Shown piece by piece: positions 1 to 7,281 of a stretch of 35,234 bases of DNA; position 1 is the first letter of the stretch, and each line of letters begins with the position of its first letter. A model generated the notes under the pieces. It was not told the DNA's origin. It ran no database searches and saw nothing but the letters and a program-made list of their open reading frames with translations. Both the position numbers and the translations under genes were made by a program. The stretch is from Paracoccaceae bacterium (GTDB lineage Bacteria; Pseudomonadota; Alphaproteobacteria; Rhodobacterales; Rhodobacteraceae). Location of the stretch: the NCBI GenBank assembly GCA_015487335.1, contig WFPZ01000205.1, positions 1-35,234 on the forward strand, read 5' to 3'.

Positions 1-434
1 GCCGCCACCAGCGCCGAAAGCGAAGAGTAGCGGGTGATCAGGGCGGTTGCCAGCCAGCTGCCGCAGGCGGCCAGCCCCACCGGCGGCGAAAGCGCCAGCA
101 GCGTGCCCAGAAAGGTGGCCACCCCCTTGCCGCCCCGAAACCTCAGGAACGCCGGGTAGAGATGCCCCAGCATGGCGAACAGCCCGGCCAGCCCGGCCGC
201 GGCCTCGCCCGCCAGATAGCGTGCCGCCAGCACCGCCGCCGCGCCCTTGCCGGCGTCGAACACCAGCGTCAGGAAGGCGGCCAGCCTGTTGCCGGTGCGC
301 AACACGTTGGTGGCGCCGATGTTGCCCGAGCCGATCCTGCGCAGATCGCCCAGCCCGAAGATTCGTGCCATCACGACCCCGAAGGGCACCGATCCCAGCA
401 GGTATCCCGCAAGTGCGACGAGAACGTAGGTCAT
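1..434 (-). CDS. plsY: Acyl-phosphate:glycerol-3-phosphate acyltransferase PlsY (C-terminus off window)
   Basis: PlsY is an integral membrane enzyme that transfers an acyl group from acyl-phosphate to glycerol-3-phosphate, the first acylation in phospholipid synthesis. Reading left from ATG at 434, the protein starts MTYVLVALAGYLLGSVPFG, with the first membrane helix ending in the family's GSVPFG turn. It continues with the signature GSGNIGATNVLR, a DAGKG motif and RGGKGVATFLG, all typical PlsY loop motifs. The 144 codons visible are about two thirds of the usual ~200 residues; the stop lies beyond position 1. The start codon is 3 bases downstream of the stop of the dihydroorotase-like gene, so it is probably the last or a late gene of the pyrB operon. 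The assignment is firm; only the C-terminus is unseen. Confidence 0.95.
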   Translation of the reverse strand, partial: MTYVLVALAGYLLGSVPFGVVMARIFGLGDLRRIGSGNIGATNVLRTGNRLAAFLTLVFDAGKGAAAVLAARYLAGEAAAGLAGLFAMLGHLYPAFLRFRGGKGVATFLGTLLALSPPVGLAACGSWLATALITRYSSLSALVA

Positions 435-437
435 GGG

Positions 438-1718
438 CTATCCTCCGAAAACGGACACGCCGCCAACCCAGGTGCCGATCACCTTTCCCTGCAGGCGTGC
501 CCCGTCGAAAGGCGTGTTCTTGGACTTGGAGCGCAGCTTGAACCTGTCCAGCACGAAGGGCGCATCAGCGTCGAACAGCACCAGATCGGCCGGCGCTCCC
601 GGCGCCAGGCGGCCGGTATCCAGCCCCAGCCGCTTCGAGGGATTGAGAGAGAGGGCGCGGAAGAGTTGCGGCAGGGTCATGTCGCCGGAATGATACAGCC
701 GCAGCGCTGCCGGCAACAGGGTTTCCAGTGCCACCGCCCCCGAGGCGGCCTCTTCGAAGGGCAGGCGCTTGCTTTCCTCGTCCTGCGGGGTGTGCATCGA
801 CGAGATGATGTCGATCAGCCCCGAGGCCACCGCCTCGACCACCGCCACCCGGTCGTCCTCGGCCCTCAGGGGCGGCTTGACCTTGAAGAAGGTGCGGTAG
901 TCGCCGATGTCGAACTCGTTCAGCGTGAGATGATGGATCGAGACCCCGGCGCTCACGTCCAGCCCGGCGGCCTTGGCGCGTTCCAGCCGGGGCAGGGCGC
1001 GGGCGGTGGTGATCTGGTCGGCGTGATAGCGCGCGCCGGTCATCTCCACCAGCGCCAGGTCACGGTCAAGCCCCATGCGCTCGGCCATGGGCGATACCGC
1101 GGGCAGCCCCTTGAGAGAGGCGAACTTGCCCGAGGTCGCCGCGGCCCCGCGGCTCAGCCCCGGATCCTGGGGATGGCCGATCACCAGCGCCCCCAGCGAG
1201 CGCGCGTAGCTCAGGCAGCGGCCGAGAACGCGGGTGTCCTCCACCACCGCGTCGCAATCGGTGAAGGCCACCGCGCCGGCATCGAGCATGAAGCCGATCT
1301 CCACCATCTCGCGCCCCTGCCGGCCCTTGGTCAGCGCCGACATGGGCCGCACCCGCACCGGCGCGGCCTCGTTGGCGCGGCGGGTGACGAACTCGAGGAT
1401 TTCCGGGCTGTCGATGGCGGGAATGGTATCGGGGCGGGTGACCATGGTGGTCACGCCGCCCGCCGCCGCCGCCTGCCCGGCAGAACGGAAGCTTTCCTTG
1501 TGGCGCTCGCCCGGCTCGGAGACCTTCACGCCGATGTCCACGATGCCGGGGGCCAGGAAGCGGCCCGCGCAGTTCAGCCGCTCCGCCCCTTGCAGCCCCT
1601 CGGGTTCGGGCGTGTCGAAAAGCCGGGCGATCCTGCCGCCCTCGACCAGCAGCGCCCCCGGCATGACCCGGCCGGCCTCCGGGTCGATCAGACGGGCGTT
1701 GGTGAAGAGTTTGCTCAT
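438..1718 (-). CDS. pyrX: Dihydroorotase-like protein, probably non-catalytic (PyrC'/PyrX type)
   Basis: A 426-residue amidohydrolase-fold protein of the class I dihydroorotase family, in the pyrB cluster. The family frame is clear (EPGERHKESF, AAAAGGVTTMV, IHHLTLNE, LNPSKRLGL, PADLVLFD), but the metal site is broken. The strand-1 His-x-His reads G63-V-K65 and the substrate Arg of HxHxR is S67. The usual second His of the HVST motif is Q235, and the TDHAPH motif reads S-M308-H-T-P-Q, so the catalytic Asp is lost. H182 remains. This pattern matches the inactive PyrC' of Pseudomonas, which structurally supports aspartate transcarbamoylase. The start at ATG 1718 has GGAAGG upstream; longer in-frame extension to 1973 would run over the neighbouring gene. 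A true dihydroorotase is expected elsewhere in the genome (inference). Confidence 0.85.
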   Translation of the reverse strand: MSKLFTNARLIDPEAGRVMPGALLVEGGRIARLFDTPEPEGLQGAERLNCAGRFLAPGIVDIGVKVSEPGERHKESFRSAGQAAAAGGVTTMVTRPDTIPAIDSPEILEFVTRRANEAAPVRVRPMSALTKGRQGREMVEIGFMLDAGAVAFTDCDAVVEDTRVLGRCLSYARSLGALVIGHPQDPGLSRGAAATSGKFASLKGLPAVSPMAERMGLDRDLALVEMTGARYHADQITTARALPRLERAKAAGLDVSAGVSIHHLTLNEFDIGDYRTFFKVKPPLRAEDDRVAVVEAVASGLIDIISSMHTPQDEESKRLPFEEAASGAVALETLLPAALRLYHSGDMTLPQLFRALSLNPSKRLGLDTGRLAPGAPADLVLFDADAPFVLDRFKLRSKSKNTPFDGARLQGKVIGTWVGGVSVFGG

Positions 1719-1774
1719 GTGGTGCCCTTCCGGATTGCGCGCATCCCCCGCACCCCTTTCTCCGGCTGCGCTGG

Positions 1775-2212
1775 TCATTGCGCGCTCCGTGCCTTCGCGT
1801 GCTGGATCTGCGCCACCGTGGCCGCGGTGTCGGGGAGGTATTTCAGCATGTGCTTGTCGCCGCTTTCGGTGATCACCTGCACGGCGGTGAACAGGGAGCG
1901 CACGGTCTTGACGGAAGAAAGCGGCACCACCCTGCCCTCGGGGCCGATCAGGCGGCGGTTCGTCAGCAGCCATTCGGTGGAGAGATGGTCCGAGGCCAGG
2001 TAGAACCCGCGCACCGCGATCGCCGCCAGCGCCCCCACCACGCCGGTCCAGGGGTAGGGGTTGCCGATGTAGATCAGCACGCCCGCCCCGCCGACAGAGC
2101 CCAGCGCGGCCAGCATCACGTGTTCGCGGATATAGGTGGCACGGCTGGCGCGGATGCGCTCCAGCACCTTCTCGCCGGGGGCCAGGGCCGGTTCGGGCGC
2201 GGGCTCAGACAT
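1775..2212 (-). CDS. Small two-helix membrane protein with bacterial PH-like domain
   Basis: A 145-residue protein. It has a short Pro/Ala-rich N-terminus, two hydrophobic helices at about residues 31-50 and 55-73, then a region beginning TEWLLTNRRLIG that resembles the bacterial PH (YdbS/DUF304) domain: a beta-rich stretch with a conserved T-N-R-R turn followed by VPLSSVKTV. Function is unknown; such domains are membrane-associated. Its ATG overlaps the end of pyrB by 8 bases and the pyrX-like gene follows 56 bases later, so it is co-transcribed with pyrimidine genes. Nothing in it suggests a direct role in pyrimidine synthesis. Confidence 0.8.
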   Translation of the reverse strand: MSEPAPEPALAPGEKVLERIRASRATYIREHVMLAALGSVGGAGVLIYIGNPYPWTGVVGALAAIAVRGFYLASDHLSTEWLLTNRRLIGPEGRVVPLSSVKTVRSLFTAVQVITESGDKHMLKYLPDTAATVAQIQHAKARSAQ

Positions 2213-3161
2213 GGGTTCCCTCCTGCCCGGCTGCGGCGCGCAGGTTGCGCGCCAGCAGTTCCATCGCCGCCATGCGCACCGCCACGCCCATCTCCACCTG
2301 TTCCTGGATGACCGAGCGGTTGATGTCGTCGGCCAGTGTGCCGTCGATCTCCACCCCGCGGTTCATCGGCCCCGGATGCATCACGATGGCATCCGCCTTC
2401 GCGGCCTTGAGCTTTTCGGCGTCCAGCCCGAAGCGGTGGTAGTACTCGCGCTGCGAGGGGATGAAAGCGCCGTCCATCCGTTCCTTCTGAAGGCGCAGCA
2501 TCATCACCACGTCGGCATCCTTCAGCCCCTCGGCCATGTCGTCATGCACTTCAACCCCCCAGTCGGCGGCCCCGGCCGGGATCAGCGTGGGCGGAGCGAT
2601 CAGGCGGATGCGGTTTTCCATCTTGCCCAGCAGCAGGATGTTGGAGCGCGCCACGCGCGAATGGGCGATATCGCCGCAGATTGCGACCGTGAGCCGGTGC
2701 AGCCGGCCCTTCTCGCGCCGGATGGTCAGCGCATCGAGCAACGCCTGGGTGGGGTGCTCGTGACGGCCGTCGCCGGCGTTGAGCACCGCGCAGGTAACCT
2801 TTTCGGCCAGAAGGTTTGCCGCCCCGGAATGGGGGTGGCGCACCACCAGCAGATCGGGGCGCATGGCGTTGAGCGTCAGCGCCGTGTCGATCAGCGTCTC
2901 GCCCTTCTTTATCGAGGAGGCCTGAACGCCCATGTTCATCACGTTGGCGCCCAGCCGCTTGCCGGCCAGTTCGAAACTGGCCTGGGTGCGGGTGGAAGCC
3001 TCGAAGAACATGTTGATCTGGGTCAGCCCGTCGAGCACCTTCCCGGCCTGCGCGCCGCGCCGGTTGAGATCGGCGTAGGTATCGGCGAGGTCGAGAATGG
3101 AGCGAATCTCTTCGGGGTGGAGCGGTTCGATGCCCAACAGGTGCCTGGCGCGGAATGTCAT
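2205..3161 (-). CDS. pyrB: Aspartate carbamoyltransferase catalytic chain
   Basis: PyrB condenses carbamoyl phosphate with aspartate, the committed step of de novo pyrimidine synthesis, in the cytoplasm. The 318-residue protein carries the carbamoyl-phosphate loop STRT at 56-59, KGET at 86-89, HPTQ at 136-139 and HPGPMNRG at 262-269. No regulatory PyrI gene is adjacent; a dihydroorotase-like partner lies two genes downstream, as in the Pseudomonas dodecameric enzyme. The chosen ATG at 3161 has GGGACGG about 8 bases upstream. A second ATG five bases earlier begins only a two-codon frame that ends across the pyrB start. A good sigma-70-like promoter lies just upstream. Confidence 0.97.
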   Translation of the reverse strand: MTFRARHLLGIEPLHPEEIRSILDLADTYADLNRRGAQAGKVLDGLTQINMFFEASTRTQASFELAGKRLGANVMNMGVQASSIKKGETLIDTALTLNAMRPDLLVVRHPHSGAANLLAEKVTCAVLNAGDGRHEHPTQALLDALTIRREKGRLHRLTVAICGDIAHSRVARSNILLLGKMENRIRLIAPPTLIPAGAADWGVEVHDDMAEGLKDADVVMMLRLQKERMDGAFIPSQREYYHRFGLDAEKLKAAKADAIVMHPGPMNRGVEIDGTLADDINRSVIQEQVEMGVAVRMAAMELLARNLRAAAGQEGTHV

Positions 3162-3166
3162 GTCAT
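3158..3166 (-). other. Two-codon ORF (ATG ACA TGA) overlapping the pyrB start
   Basis: Upstream of pyrB on the minus strand the bases ATGACATGA give a start at 3166, one further codon and a stop at 3158-3160. That stop overlaps the pyrB ATG at 3159-3161 in the ATGA manner. The GGGACGG ribosome site is too close to the first ATG for good initiation but well placed for pyrB. It may be chance or may tune initiation. Confidence 0.3.
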
Positions 3167-3187
3167 GTGCCGTCCCGATTTTCCGGG

Positions 3188-3216
3188 CTTATAGTCGGCT
3201 CGGGGGCCTCGGGCAA
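3188..3216 (-). promoter_or_regulatory. Putative sigma-70 promoter of the pyrB operon
   Basis: On the minus strand, TTGCCC (3216-3211) is followed after exactly 17 bases by TATAAG (3193-3188). The start would be near 3181, giving a leader of about 20 bases before pyrB. A small CCCG/CGGG hairpin falls in the first bases of the leader. Found by eye. Confidence 0.55.
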
Positions 3217-3233
3217 GGCGGGCGGTTTGCGGT

Positions 3234-3261
3234 TTGCCCCGCGCCGGGCAGAGGCTAGGCT
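3234..3261 (+). promoter_or_regulatory. Putative promoter of the uracil-DNA glycosylase gene (leaderless)
   Basis: TTGCCC (3234-3239), 16 bases, then TAGGCT (3256-3261), followed by six bases and ATG at 3268. The predicted start of transcription coincides with the ATG, and no good Shine-Dalgarno sequence is present. This is the arrangement expected of a leaderless mRNA. It also argues against the in-frame GTG at 3262. Confidence 0.4.
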
Positions 3262-3267
3262 GTGGCC

Positions 3268-4068
3268 ATGGAATCGGGGAGCGATCATCAAACCGCAAGG
3301 GCGCTGCTGGAGTGGCAGGTGGAACTGGGCGCGACCGAGGCCATCGGTGATGCCCCGGTCAACCGGTTCGAGCTGCGGCAAGAGGCGCCCGGCCCGGCCC
3401 GAAAGGCGCCCGCCCGGCCGCGCGCCGCATCCTGCGCGCCGGACCGGCCCGAAACTGCCGCCGACGATCCGGTGCTGGTGGCGCGGCGAATGGCGGCGCA
3501 GGCGGAAGATCTGGAGAGCCTTGCCGCGGCGGTGGCGGCCTTCGATCTGTGCGATCTCAAGCGCGGGGCGCGCAACACGGTATTCGCCGACGGCAATCCG
3601 CAGGCGCGGGTGATGATCATCGGCGAGGCTCCGGGACGCGAGGAAGATCTGCAGGGCCGCCCCTTCGTGGGGCGGGCCGGGCAGTTGCTGGACAGGATGT
3701 TCGCCGCCATCGGCATGGGGCGCGAGGCCGCGCATCCCGAAAGCGCGCTCTACATCACCAACATCCTGCCCTGGCGCCCGCCGCAGAACCGCGAGCCGAA
3801 GCCCGAGGAAATCGCCATGATGCTGCCCTTCGTGGAGTGCCACGTGGAGCTGGCCGATCCGGAGGTGCTGGTGCTGATGGGCAACATCTCGTGCCAGGCG
3901 CTGCTGGGCCGGCGCGGCATCACCCGGCTGCGCGGCAAGTGGACATCCGCGCTGGGCCGCCCGGCGCTGCCGATGTTTCACCCGGCCTATCTTCTGCGCA
4001 ATCCGCGCGCCAAGAGAGAGGCCTGGCACGATCTTCTCATGCTGCAGGCAAGACTGAGGGAAAGCTGA
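3268..4068 (+). CDS. Uracil-DNA glycosylase, family 4/5-like
   Basis: Excises uracil from DNA to begin base-excision repair. The 266-residue protein has a variable N-terminal extension rich in Ala, Pro and Arg (about 1-85), then the glycosylase domain. The uracil-binding motif GEAPGREEDLQGRPFVG is at 119-135, NILPWRPPQNREP at 165-177, and the second catalytic motif FHPAYLLR at 237-244. Family-4 enzymes normally hold an iron-sulfur cluster through four Cys. Here the first CxxC reads F-D-L-C95, and other Cys occur at 191 and 209, so cluster binding is uncertain. The KRRIH insertion of UDGX is absent. The stop overlaps the moaB start (TGATG), so the two are co-translated. ATG 3268 is preferred over GTG 3262. 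Confidence 0.9.
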   Translation: MESGSDHQTARALLEWQVELGATEAIGDAPVNRFELRQEAPGPARKAPARPRAASCAPDRPETAADDPVLVARRMAAQAEDLESLAAAVAAFDLCDLKRGARNTVFADGNPQARVMIIGEAPGREEDLQGRPFVGRAGQLLDRMFAAIGMGREAAHPESALYITNILPWRPPQNREPKPEEIAMMLPFVECHVELADPEVLVLMGNISCQALLGRRGITRLRGKWTSALGRPALPMFHPAYLLRNPRAKREAWHDLLMLQARLRES

Positions 4069-4610
4069 TGCCCGGTATCGACGAAAGCAAGGAATTCATC
4101 CCGGTGCGCTTTGCGGTGCTCACCGTCTCCGACACCCGCTCGATGGAGGAGGACCGCTCGGGGCGCACCTTGGTGGAGCGCATCGAGAAGGCCGGCCACG
4201 AGGTGGCCGCGCGCACCATCCTGCGCGACGAGCGCGCCGAGATCGCCGCGCAGCTTCGGCAATGGTGCGCGGACCCCGGGATCGACGCGGTGATCTCCAC
4301 CGGCGGCACGGGCCTGACCGGCCGCGACGTGACGGTCGAGGCCCATCGCGACGTCTACGAGAAGGAGATCGAGGCCTTCGCCACCGTTTTCACCATCGTC
4401 TCGATGAACAAGATCGGCACCTCCGCGGTGCAGAGCCGGGCCACCGGCGGGGTGGCCAACGGCACCTATCTTTTCGCCCTGCCCGGCAGCCCGGGCGCCT
4501 GCAAGGATGCCTGGGACGAGATCCTCGTGCACCAGTTCGACTACCGGCACGCACCCTGCAACTTCGTGGAAATCCTCCCCCGCCTCGACGAGCACAAGCG
4601 CCGCAAGTAG
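4068..4610 (+). CDS. moaB: Molybdenum cofactor biosynthesis protein MoaB
   Basis: A 180-residue MogA/MoaB-family protein that binds molybdopterin and adenylates it before molybdate insertion. Visible signatures are LTVSDTRSMEEDRSG near the N-terminus, the molybdopterin-binding STGGTGLTGRDVT loop in the middle, and FALPGSPGACKDAW. The length fits MoaB (about 170-180). Its ATG overlaps the stop of the glycosylase gene. The rest of the molybdenum cofactor genes in this window (fdhD, mobA, mobB-moeA) lie about 6 kb to the right, not in the same operon. It ends 7 bases before the convergent DsbD-like gene. Confidence 0.94.
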   Translation: MPGIDESKEFIPVRFAVLTVSDTRSMEEDRSGRTLVERIEKAGHEVAARTILRDERAEIAAQLRQWCADPGIDAVISTGGTGLTGRDVTVEAHRDVYEKEIEAFATVFTIVSMNKIGTSAVQSRATGGVANGTYLFALPGSPGACKDAWDEILVHQFDYRHAPCNFVEILPRLDEHKRRK

Positions 4611-4611
4611 C

Positions 4612-4625
4612 CCGGCCTCAGCCGG
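4612..4625. terminator. Small hairpin between convergent moaB and DsbD-like genes
   Basis: CCGGC, a four-base loop and GCCGG form a perfect 5-bp stem in the 7-base gap and over the stop of the minus-strand gene. There is no T-run. It may help terminate both transcripts but is weak. Confidence 0.25.
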
Positions 4626-5445
4626 CCGAGCAGCCCCGCACGTCCACCGCGCCGTTCTTGCCGAGGATGGTGATGCGCAGATCGGAGCGGCTGAGCATGA
4701 AGGGCGCGGCATTGGGCGGCACCATCTCGGCGGTGGAGATCAGCCTGTTGCCCTTGCGCCTGGTGATCGCCTCGGAGATCCAGATCCTCTCGTCGGGCAG
4801 CTCCATGATGGAGAATTCCTCGCCCCCCTGATCCGGCACCTCGATGATGGCGGTCACCCGCAGCCCGTCCGAGATCGGCTCCACCTCGCAGATCACCCGG
4901 CCCACGCCGGCCTCTTCTTCGGTGGCGGGGCGGTTGCGGATGCTGGCGAGGATCGCCGGGTCGGGCCGGCCGCCGGCGGGCAGCTCGGCGCGAAGAGTCA
5001 CCGTCGTGGGCAGGCAGATGTCCTGACACACGCCCAGCTCCATCTGCGTGCGCAGGATGATCGGCTTGCCGGCGCCGCCGGGCTTGGGGGTGAACTCCAT
5101 CGGGATGATCACCTCGCCGCTGTAGCCCACTGTCTTGAGCCCGCTCTGCATCTGCACCTTGGGTGTCGGCCACAGGAAACGCACCGATTCGAGGTTGCGC
5201 GAGCCGCTCCACGAAAAGCTGGGCGGAATGCCCGCCGCCCCCGGCGAGCGCCAGTAGGTCTTCCAGCCCGGGGCAAGGCGGATGCGCAGCCCGGCCATGT
5301 GGGTGCCGTTCTCGGTGCGCCAGCCGGGCAGGATATCGACCCGGACAACGTCTTTCGGCGGAGATTGGGAAAAGGCGGGCGCCGCAACCAGCGAGACGGC
5401 CAGCGCGGCGACCGCAAGGAGCGCCCTGAAGGGTTGTCTGTACAT
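4618..5445 (-). CDS. Secreted protein with DsbD/ScsB-type N-terminal domain
   Basis: A 275-residue exported protein. Residues 1-26 form a clear Sec signal peptide (Arg near the start, Leu/Ala core, AFS before the predicted cleavage). The mature part resembles the periplasmic N-terminal domain of thiol:disulfide interchange protein DsbD/ScsB, including LAPGWKTYWRSPG and ELGVCQDICLP with C140 and C144. No transmembrane DsbD core or thioredoxin domain follows, so this is a stand-alone domain that would need a separate electron donor if redox active. It is divergent from yqgE and convergent with moaB, apparently a single-gene unit. There is no Shine-Dalgarno sequence; a TAATCT box ends six bases before the ATG. 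The role in thiol chemistry is inferred from the family. Confidence 0.82.
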   Translation of the reverse strand: MYRQPFRALLAVAALAVSLVAAPAFSQSPPKDVVRVDILPGWRTENGTHMAGLRIRLAPGWKTYWRSPGAAGIPPSFSWSGSRNLESVRFLWPTPKVQMQSGLKTVGYSGEVIIPMEFTPKPGGAGKPIILRTQMELGVCQDICLPTTVTLRAELPAGGRPDPAILASIRNRPATEEEAGVGRVICEVEPISDGLRVTAIIEVPDQGGEEFSIMELPDERIWISEAITRRKGNRLISTAEMVPPNAAPFMLSRSDLRITILGKNGAVDVRGCSAG

Positions 5446-5451
5446 GAGGCG

Positions 5452-5457
5452 AGATTA
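5452..5457 (-). promoter_or_regulatory. Putative -10 box placed for a leaderless transcript
   Basis: On the minus strand TAATCT is followed by six bases (CGCCTC) and the ATG at 5445 of the DsbD-like gene, with no ribosome site. No convincing -35 was seen at 17 bases. The spacing repeats that of the glycosylase gene at 3256. Confidence 0.3.
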
Positions 5458-5577
5458 GGTAACATGGGTGGAAAGTGAAATAACAATTTGGCGAGTCCGG
5501 CACCGCTGCCGGTGTGGTATCATCGTCCCGAGGGCTCGTGGCGCCGGAGGCGGCGCAGGAGGAAGGCAGGCACTGCG

Positions 5578-6132
5578 ATGGAACTGACTGGAAAACTGCT
5601 GATCGCGATGCCCGGCATGGGCGACCCGCGGTTCGAGAAAAGCGTGGTGTTCATCTGCGCCCACAGCGAAGATGGCGCCATGGGGCTGATCATCAACAAG
5701 CCCACCCCCGATCTGAAGATGGACGATCTGCTGGAACAGCTCAGGATCCCCACCGGCGAGGGCAGCAAGGGGATAAACGTCTATTTCGGCGGCCCGGTAG
5801 AGCACGGGCGCGGCTTCGTGCTGCACTCGGGCGATTATCGGGCGCGCGAGGCAACCCTGGTGGTGGACGACCGCTTTGCCATGACCGCCACCCAGGAGGT
5901 GCTCGAGGCCATTGCCCGCGGCACCGGGCCGCGCGCTTCGATGCTGATGCTCGGCTATGCCGGCTGGGGGCCGGGACAGCTGGAACGGGAGATCATGTAC
6001 AACGGGTGGCTGGTGGCGGATGCCTCGCCGGAACTGGTGTTCAACCCCGACAACGGCGGCAAGTGGGAGGCCGCGCTGGCGGCTCTTGGCGTCGATCCCG
6101 TCTCGCTTTCCGCCGCCGCCGGCCGGGCCTGA
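5578..6132 (+). CDS. yqgE: YqgE/AlgH family protein
   Basis: A 184-residue protein of the UPF0301/YqgE/AlgH family. It starts MELTGKLLIAMPGMGDPRFEKSV and contains SEDGAMGLIINKP, VYFGGPV, the ATQEVLEAIARG helix and MLGYAGWGPGQLE, all strongly conserved in the family. The biochemical function is unknown; AlgH was first linked to alginate regulation in Pseudomonas, and the fold is solved. ATG 5578 is chosen because AGGAGG lies about 14 bases upstream and because family members begin with this LTG motif; an in-frame start further left would add a non-conserved tail. The gene is divergent from the DsbD-like gene and convergent with the Sua5 gene. Confidence 0.93.
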   Translation: MELTGKLLIAMPGMGDPRFEKSVVFICAHSEDGAMGLIINKPTPDLKMDDLLEQLRIPTGEGSKGINVYFGGPVEHGRGFVLHSGDYRAREATLVVDDRFAMTATQEVLEAIARGTGPRASMLMLGYAGWGPGQLEREIMYNGWLVADASPELVFNPDNGGKWEAALAALGVDPVSLSAAAGRA

Positions 6133-6156
6133 CCCCTTTCTTCTGTCGGACGACGC

Positions 6157-6173
6157 CACGGGGGCGCCCCGTG
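6157..6173. terminator. Hairpin between convergent yqgE and Sua5-type genes
   Basis: CACGGGG, three bases and CCCCGTG form a perfect 7-bp stem in the 77-base convergent gap. There is no T-run on either side. This is a candidate bidirectional terminator. The repeat found in other convergent gaps (19912, 33535) is not present here. Confidence 0.35.
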
Positions 6174-6209
6174 CGGACGGCGGAGGGCAGAGCCCCGGCT
6201 GCGCCGGTC

Positions 6210-7166
6210 TCAGCTTGCCGGGCGCGGGGCCGCGGCGCGGCGCAGGCGGTCGTTGATCGCCCGGCCCAGTCCGCGCTCGGGTATCGGCGCGACGGCTATT
6301 TTCCCGGCCCCGAGCGCATCCAGCTGCCGCAGATGGTGAAACAGGTTCGCCGCCGCTTCCACCAGATCGCCCGAGGGCGAGAGGTTGAGATCGCACGCCA
6401 TTTCGCCAAAGCCCAGCAGCAGCTCGCCCGGAGCGGCGGCCTCGGCGTTGAGCCGCATCGCGGCCTGCGGCGCGTAATGCGATGCCAGCTGCCCCGGCGC
6501 GCTGGGCTTCGCGCCCTCTTTGCCCCGGCCCAGCGGCATGCCCAGGCAGTCTTCGATGACCTCCACCGGCAGCCCGCCGGGGCGCAGCAGAACCGGGCCG
6601 GGGGCAAGGCCGATGATCGTCGATTCCAGCCCCACCGCGCAGGGGCCGCCGTCAAGCACGGCTTCCAGTCGCCCGCCCAGCCCCTCCAGCACGTGCTCGG
6701 CCCTGGTCGGGCTGATCCTGCCCGAAACATTGGCCGAGGGCGCGGCCACCGGCCCGGCGAATTCCTTCAGCAGGGCCTGGGCGAGAGGGTGTTCGGGCAC
6801 CCTGAGCGCCACCGTTTCCAGCCCGGCGCTGACCAGGGCCGACAGCCCCGCACCGGGGCGCAGGGGCAGGACCAGGGTCAGGGGGCCCGGCCAGAAGGCC
6901 CTGGCCAGCCGCTCGGCGGTGTCGTTGAAGAGGGCGATCTTGCGGGCCTGCGCGGCATCGTCCAGATGCACGATAAGCGGGTTGAACCGGGGCCGGCCCT
7001 TGGCCTCGAAGATGCGCGCCACCGCCTCTCCGTTTCGCGCATCCGCACCCAGGCCGTAGACCGTCTCGGTGGGGAAGGCCACCAGCCCGCCCTCGCGCAA
7101 CAGTTGCGCGGCGCGGGCGATTCCTCCCGCATTTGCGGGCAGCACTTCGGTGGTGGTCTTGGGCAT
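6210..7166 (-). CDS. tsaC: L-threonylcarbamoyladenylate synthase (Sua5 type)
   Basis: Makes threonylcarbamoyl-AMP from threonine, bicarbonate and ATP for the universal t6A37 tRNA modification. The 318-residue protein has the YrdC domain at about 1-200, with the signature GGLVAFPTETVYGLGADA, KGRPRFNPLIVHL and SGRISPTRAEHV motifs. After it comes a C-terminal Sua5 domain (about 210-318), with the linker SAPGQLASHYAP that closes over the active site. This two-domain length distinguishes Sua5 from the short TsaC. It is divergent from the acyl-CoA dehydrogenase gene, with 115 bases between them. Confidence 0.95.
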   Translation of the reverse strand: MPKTTTEVLPANAGGIARAAQLLREGGLVAFPTETVYGLGADARNGEAVARIFEAKGRPRFNPLIVHLDDAAQARKIALFNDTAERLARAFWPGPLTLVLPLRPGAGLSALVSAGLETVALRVPEHPLAQALLKEFAGPVAAPSANVSGRISPTRAEHVLEGLGGRLEAVLDGGPCAVGLESTIIGLAPGPVLLRPGGLPVEVIEDCLGMPLGRGKEGAKPSAPGQLASHYAPQAAMRLNAEAAAPGELLLGFGEMACDLNLSPSGDLVEAAANLFHHLRQLDALGAGKIAVAPIPERGLGRAINDRLRRAAAPRPAS

Positions 7167-7281
7167 GGCCGTGACGCTGCGTTCCGGTTGATGGGGGCTG
7201 CCGTTACGATACCTTGGCAGGCGTTGACCGAAGGGATACTTGCCGCTTGCGTCAATGCCAAGCCGCAGGGGGAGAAATGTG

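Noticed and set aside
162..2003. A plus-strand frame of 613 codons opposite plsY, the pyrX-like gene and the PH-like gene
   Set aside because: All three minus-strand genes have strong family motifs; the plus frame has none.
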